Source: Candidatus Cloacimonadota bacterium (GTDB lineage: Bacteria > Cloacimonadota > Cloacimonadia > Cloacimonadales > Cloacimonadaceae). Taken from it: a stretch of DNA of 7,608 nt. The position numbers and the translations under genes are program-made. The notes beneath the pieces were generated by a model. The model had not been told where the DNA came from. It saw only the letters and a program-made list of their open reading frames with translations, and ran no database searches. Positions 6,413 to 7,608 of this stretch are shown one piece after another. Every line of letters starts with the position of its first letter. The stretch's first letter is position 1. Location: positions 1 through 7,608 of the forward strand of contig JAQUHL010000084.1 in NCBI GenBank assembly GCA_028683635.1. Reading direction: 5' to 3'.

Positions 6413-6515
6413 TCATTTTTCTTGAGCCATCTATAGATAAACTCAATTTGGTCAAGGAAATTCACATCATTGCGTTGCCCAAAATTGACAGATCTTGAAT
6501 CAAACAAAGGGCAGG
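6413..6515. other. Intergenic gap upstream of EIIA-CBS; no firm promoter
   Basis: This is a 103-base gap between the anchored conserved protein and the EIIA-CBS gene. On the minus strand a TTGACC (6455-6450) is followed by TAGATG with a 16-base spacer, a weak promoter match whose predicted transcription start would be only about 30 bases from ATG 6391. A perfect 10-bp palindrome, ATCTATAGAT, lies at 6429-6438. TGCCC and GGGCA arms about 28 bases apart flank the left-facing gene's 3' side but make no clear terminator. A new transcript starting here is plausible but not shown. Confidence 0.3.
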
Positions 6516-7175
6516 TCATTCATACAATCTATCTTCCAACCGCAATTTAGTTACATAGATGATCTCACAGGCTCCGTTTCCTGTGTCAGTTCTTGAGAGG
6601 CTGCTCTTCCAGGCCAGGGATCCCTTACCCGCTTCTTTGGATTCGACATCTACAAGATATCCTCCCAACTCCACCTTCATTCCCTCCCTGGCTAACTTCA
6701 TTGCTCTGCGGAGGTTATCGGTGGCTGGAATCAAGTGATTATTGGAAAAGTGTCTGGATACATAATCGGGGCTTACCGGAGCATCAGGTTTCAGATAAAA
6801 GAGGCAGAATCGCACGATCTGGTCAAACTTGATATGTTTCAAATACTCCGGGACTGCCTTCCAGGCCAGGGCAAAATCCCAGGGAGAAATGTCGCTCATA
6901 AAACCCTTTGAATATTTGCGTTTACTCACCAGCACACCGGCAATTTGATACGATGCTTTGGGCTTGAAAGTATAGGTGCTCTTTCCAATATGAAGCTCAG
7001 GTACTACAATATCAGTCTGTTCCTGGACAGGATCAACATAGGTCTCAATTGGTGGCAACTCAACTGTGCTACTTTCCCGGGGAGAATTGTGGCTTGAATA
7101 CAGGTAGATTCCATAGCTGATCACCAAAGCCAGGAAGACCAGCACGACAATGTAATCCTTGAGTTTCATCATCAT
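6516..7175 (-). CDS. Membrane-anchored conserved protein of unknown function
   Basis: This 219-aa protein has one N-terminal hydrophobic segment (about 7-25) after MMMKLKD. A polar, acidic linker (30-60) then leads to a soluble domain, presumably outside the cytoplasmic membrane. Conserved-looking blocks are SPWDFALAW (97-105), SNNHLIPA (144-151), GGYLVDV (171-177) and WKSSLSRTDTGNGACEIIYV (189-208). I recall this pattern (SPxDxALxW, then NxHxIPA, then W-SSLTR-D-G-GACE-YV) from uncharacterised proteins of other bacteria, so it is a conserved family, but no function is known to me. The start is uncertain. ATG 7175 puts Lys just before the membrane helix but lacks a ribosome binding site. TTG 7199, adding 8 residues, has GGAAGGA 7 bases upstream, inside a perfect hairpin. 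It lies 63 bases after the oxidoreductase stop in the same orientation and may be cotranscribed with it. Confidence 0.75.
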   Translation of the reverse strand: MMMKLKDYIVVLVFLALVISYGIYLYSSHNSPRESSTVELPPIETYVDPVQEQTDIVVPELHIGKSTYTFKPKASYQIAGVLVSKRKYSKGFMSDISPWDFALAWKAVPEYLKHIKFDQIVRFCLFYLKPDAPVSPDYVSRHFSNNHLIPATDNLRRAMKLAREGMKVELGGYLVDVESKEAGKGSLAWKSSLSRTDTGNGACEIIYVTKLRLEDRLYE

Positions 7176-7184
7176 AAACGAGCA

Positions 7185-7212
7185 GAAGGATCGAACCAAG
7201 ATCCGATCCTTC
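7185..7212. repeat. Perfect 9-bp inverted repeat (10-base loop) ahead of the anchored-protein gene
   Basis: GAAGGATCG at 7185-7193 and its exact reverse complement CGATCCTTC at 7204-7212 enclose 10 bases. On the minus strand it lies between the oxidoreductase stop (7239) and ATG 7175. The first arm on that strand contains the GGAAGGA ribosome-binding-like sequence, and the loop contains the alternative TTG start (7199). It could be an operator, a translation-controlling hairpin, or a terminator for the oxidoreductase gene. The bases after the stem on that strand (TGCTCGTTT) are a poor T-run. Confidence 0.5.
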
Positions 7213-7238
7213 CATACCCATAGTCTGTTTAGTTCAGA

Positions 7239-7607
7239 TCAGAGAAAGCGTTTTACCATGTCGATAACTTCCGGAAGATCCATACCGATCTCTTGCAGAA
7301 GTTTCAAAGTGGGCACTCCTTCTGGAGTCCAGCCTTTGCGCTTATATACAGCATCAATAAGTTTCTGATATTGATCCTCACGATGCTTGCGGGTAATCTC
7401 CATCTTTTCTTCCACGGATTTACCTTCGGGATCGATTCCGATCTTTTCTTTAAGCAGTTTATCGTATCTGTCAGATCGGGAGAGGTATTCTTCCTGGGTA
7501 ACTGGTCCCACAGCCCGATAGGGAGGAACGTCGTCTATCCGGCGACCCTTGCCCATTCGCATGCAGAATACTTTCTGGAAATTGTAGACACGTTCAGACT
7601 GGCGAAT
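7239..7607 (-). CDS. Aldehyde:ferredoxin oxidoreductase family, C-terminal fragment (5' end outside window)
   Basis: The last 122 residues are visible; the frame stays open to the window edge, so the start lies to the right. Family members are usually about 600-700 aa. Visible landmarks of the C-terminal domain are SERVYNFQKVF (the position of 'GERixNLxRxF' in relatives), GRRIDDVPPYR (the usual 'DDxLPxR'), and the closing KRKGWTPEGVPT followed by LLQEIGMD (the usual 'RGWdxxGiPTxxkLxxLGL'). Such enzymes use a tungstopterin and a 4Fe-4S cluster, both bound mainly by upstream parts not seen here, to oxidise aldehydes or related substrates with ferredoxin in anaerobes. The substrate, and whether this is a classical AOR or another subfamily, cannot be judged from the tail. 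No ferredoxin-like subunit gene is present downstream. Confidence 0.85.
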   Translation of the reverse strand: MRQSERVYNFQKVFCMRMGKGRRIDDVPPYRAVGPVTQEEYLSRSDRYDKLLKEKIGIDPEGKSVEEKMEITRKHREDQYQKLIDAVYKRKGWTPEGVPTLKLLQEIGMDLPEVIDMVKRFL

Positions 7608-7608
7608 C

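Noticed and set aside
6428..6455. TTGACC-16-TAGATG as a sigma-70 promoter for EIIA-CBS
   Set aside because: The -10 match is poor, and the spacer that would give the better TATAGA is only 14 bases. It is noted under the intergenic entry rather than called.
1..7608. Mobile element, phage or defence-island content
   Set aside because: No transposase, integrase, terminal repeats, tRNA-adjacent attachment site or nuclease-type genes were seen; gene packing and ribosome binding sites look like native chromosome.

Overview
The window looks like chromosomal DNA of an anaerobic, non-model bacterium. G+C is moderate by eye, genes are densely packed, and several have clear Shine-Dalgarno sites. The right edge carries the C-terminus of a tungsten-type aldehyde:ferredoxin oxidoreductase, which points to anaerobic metabolism. 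The lineage cannot be fixed from sequence alone. A Cloacimonadota-like anaerobe would fit, but that is a weak impression. No RNA genes, CRISPR arrays, insertion sequences or phage genes were seen.

The left half (1-4188) reads rightward. It opens with the 3' end of a TPM/YgcG-like membrane protein with a Gly-rich tail. This is coupled by a TAATG junction to a short, diverged DUF445-family membrane protein. A 99-base gap follows, holding a possible 27-codon ORF that also ends in a TAATG junction. Next is a large two-module DUF1538 membrane protein of 714 aa with two sizeable hydrophilic insertions. It overlaps by 8 bases a 374-aa protein that I read as three tandem PII-like domains in one chain.

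The right half (4212-7607) reads leftward. In transcription order it holds the C-terminus of an aldehyde:ferredoxin oxidoreductase, a membrane-anchored conserved protein of unknown function, a fused PTS EIIA-CBS-CBS regulator, and an ArsB/NhaD (ion transporter superfamily) permease. The permease starts 2 bases after the regulator's stop. The two halves meet tail to tail with only 23 bases between stop codons.

The main theme is two adjacent, convergent gene pairs, each joining a multi-spanning membrane protein to a likely cytoplasmic signal-sensing protein. One pair is DUF1538 with the triple PII-like protein. The other is the ArsB/NhaD permease with EIIA-CBS. My inference is that both are transport systems gated or tuned by metabolite, nucleotide or phosphorylation state. 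The single-chain triple PII-like protein, possibly a built-in pseudo-trimer, is the most unusual element. Substrates are unknown for both systems.
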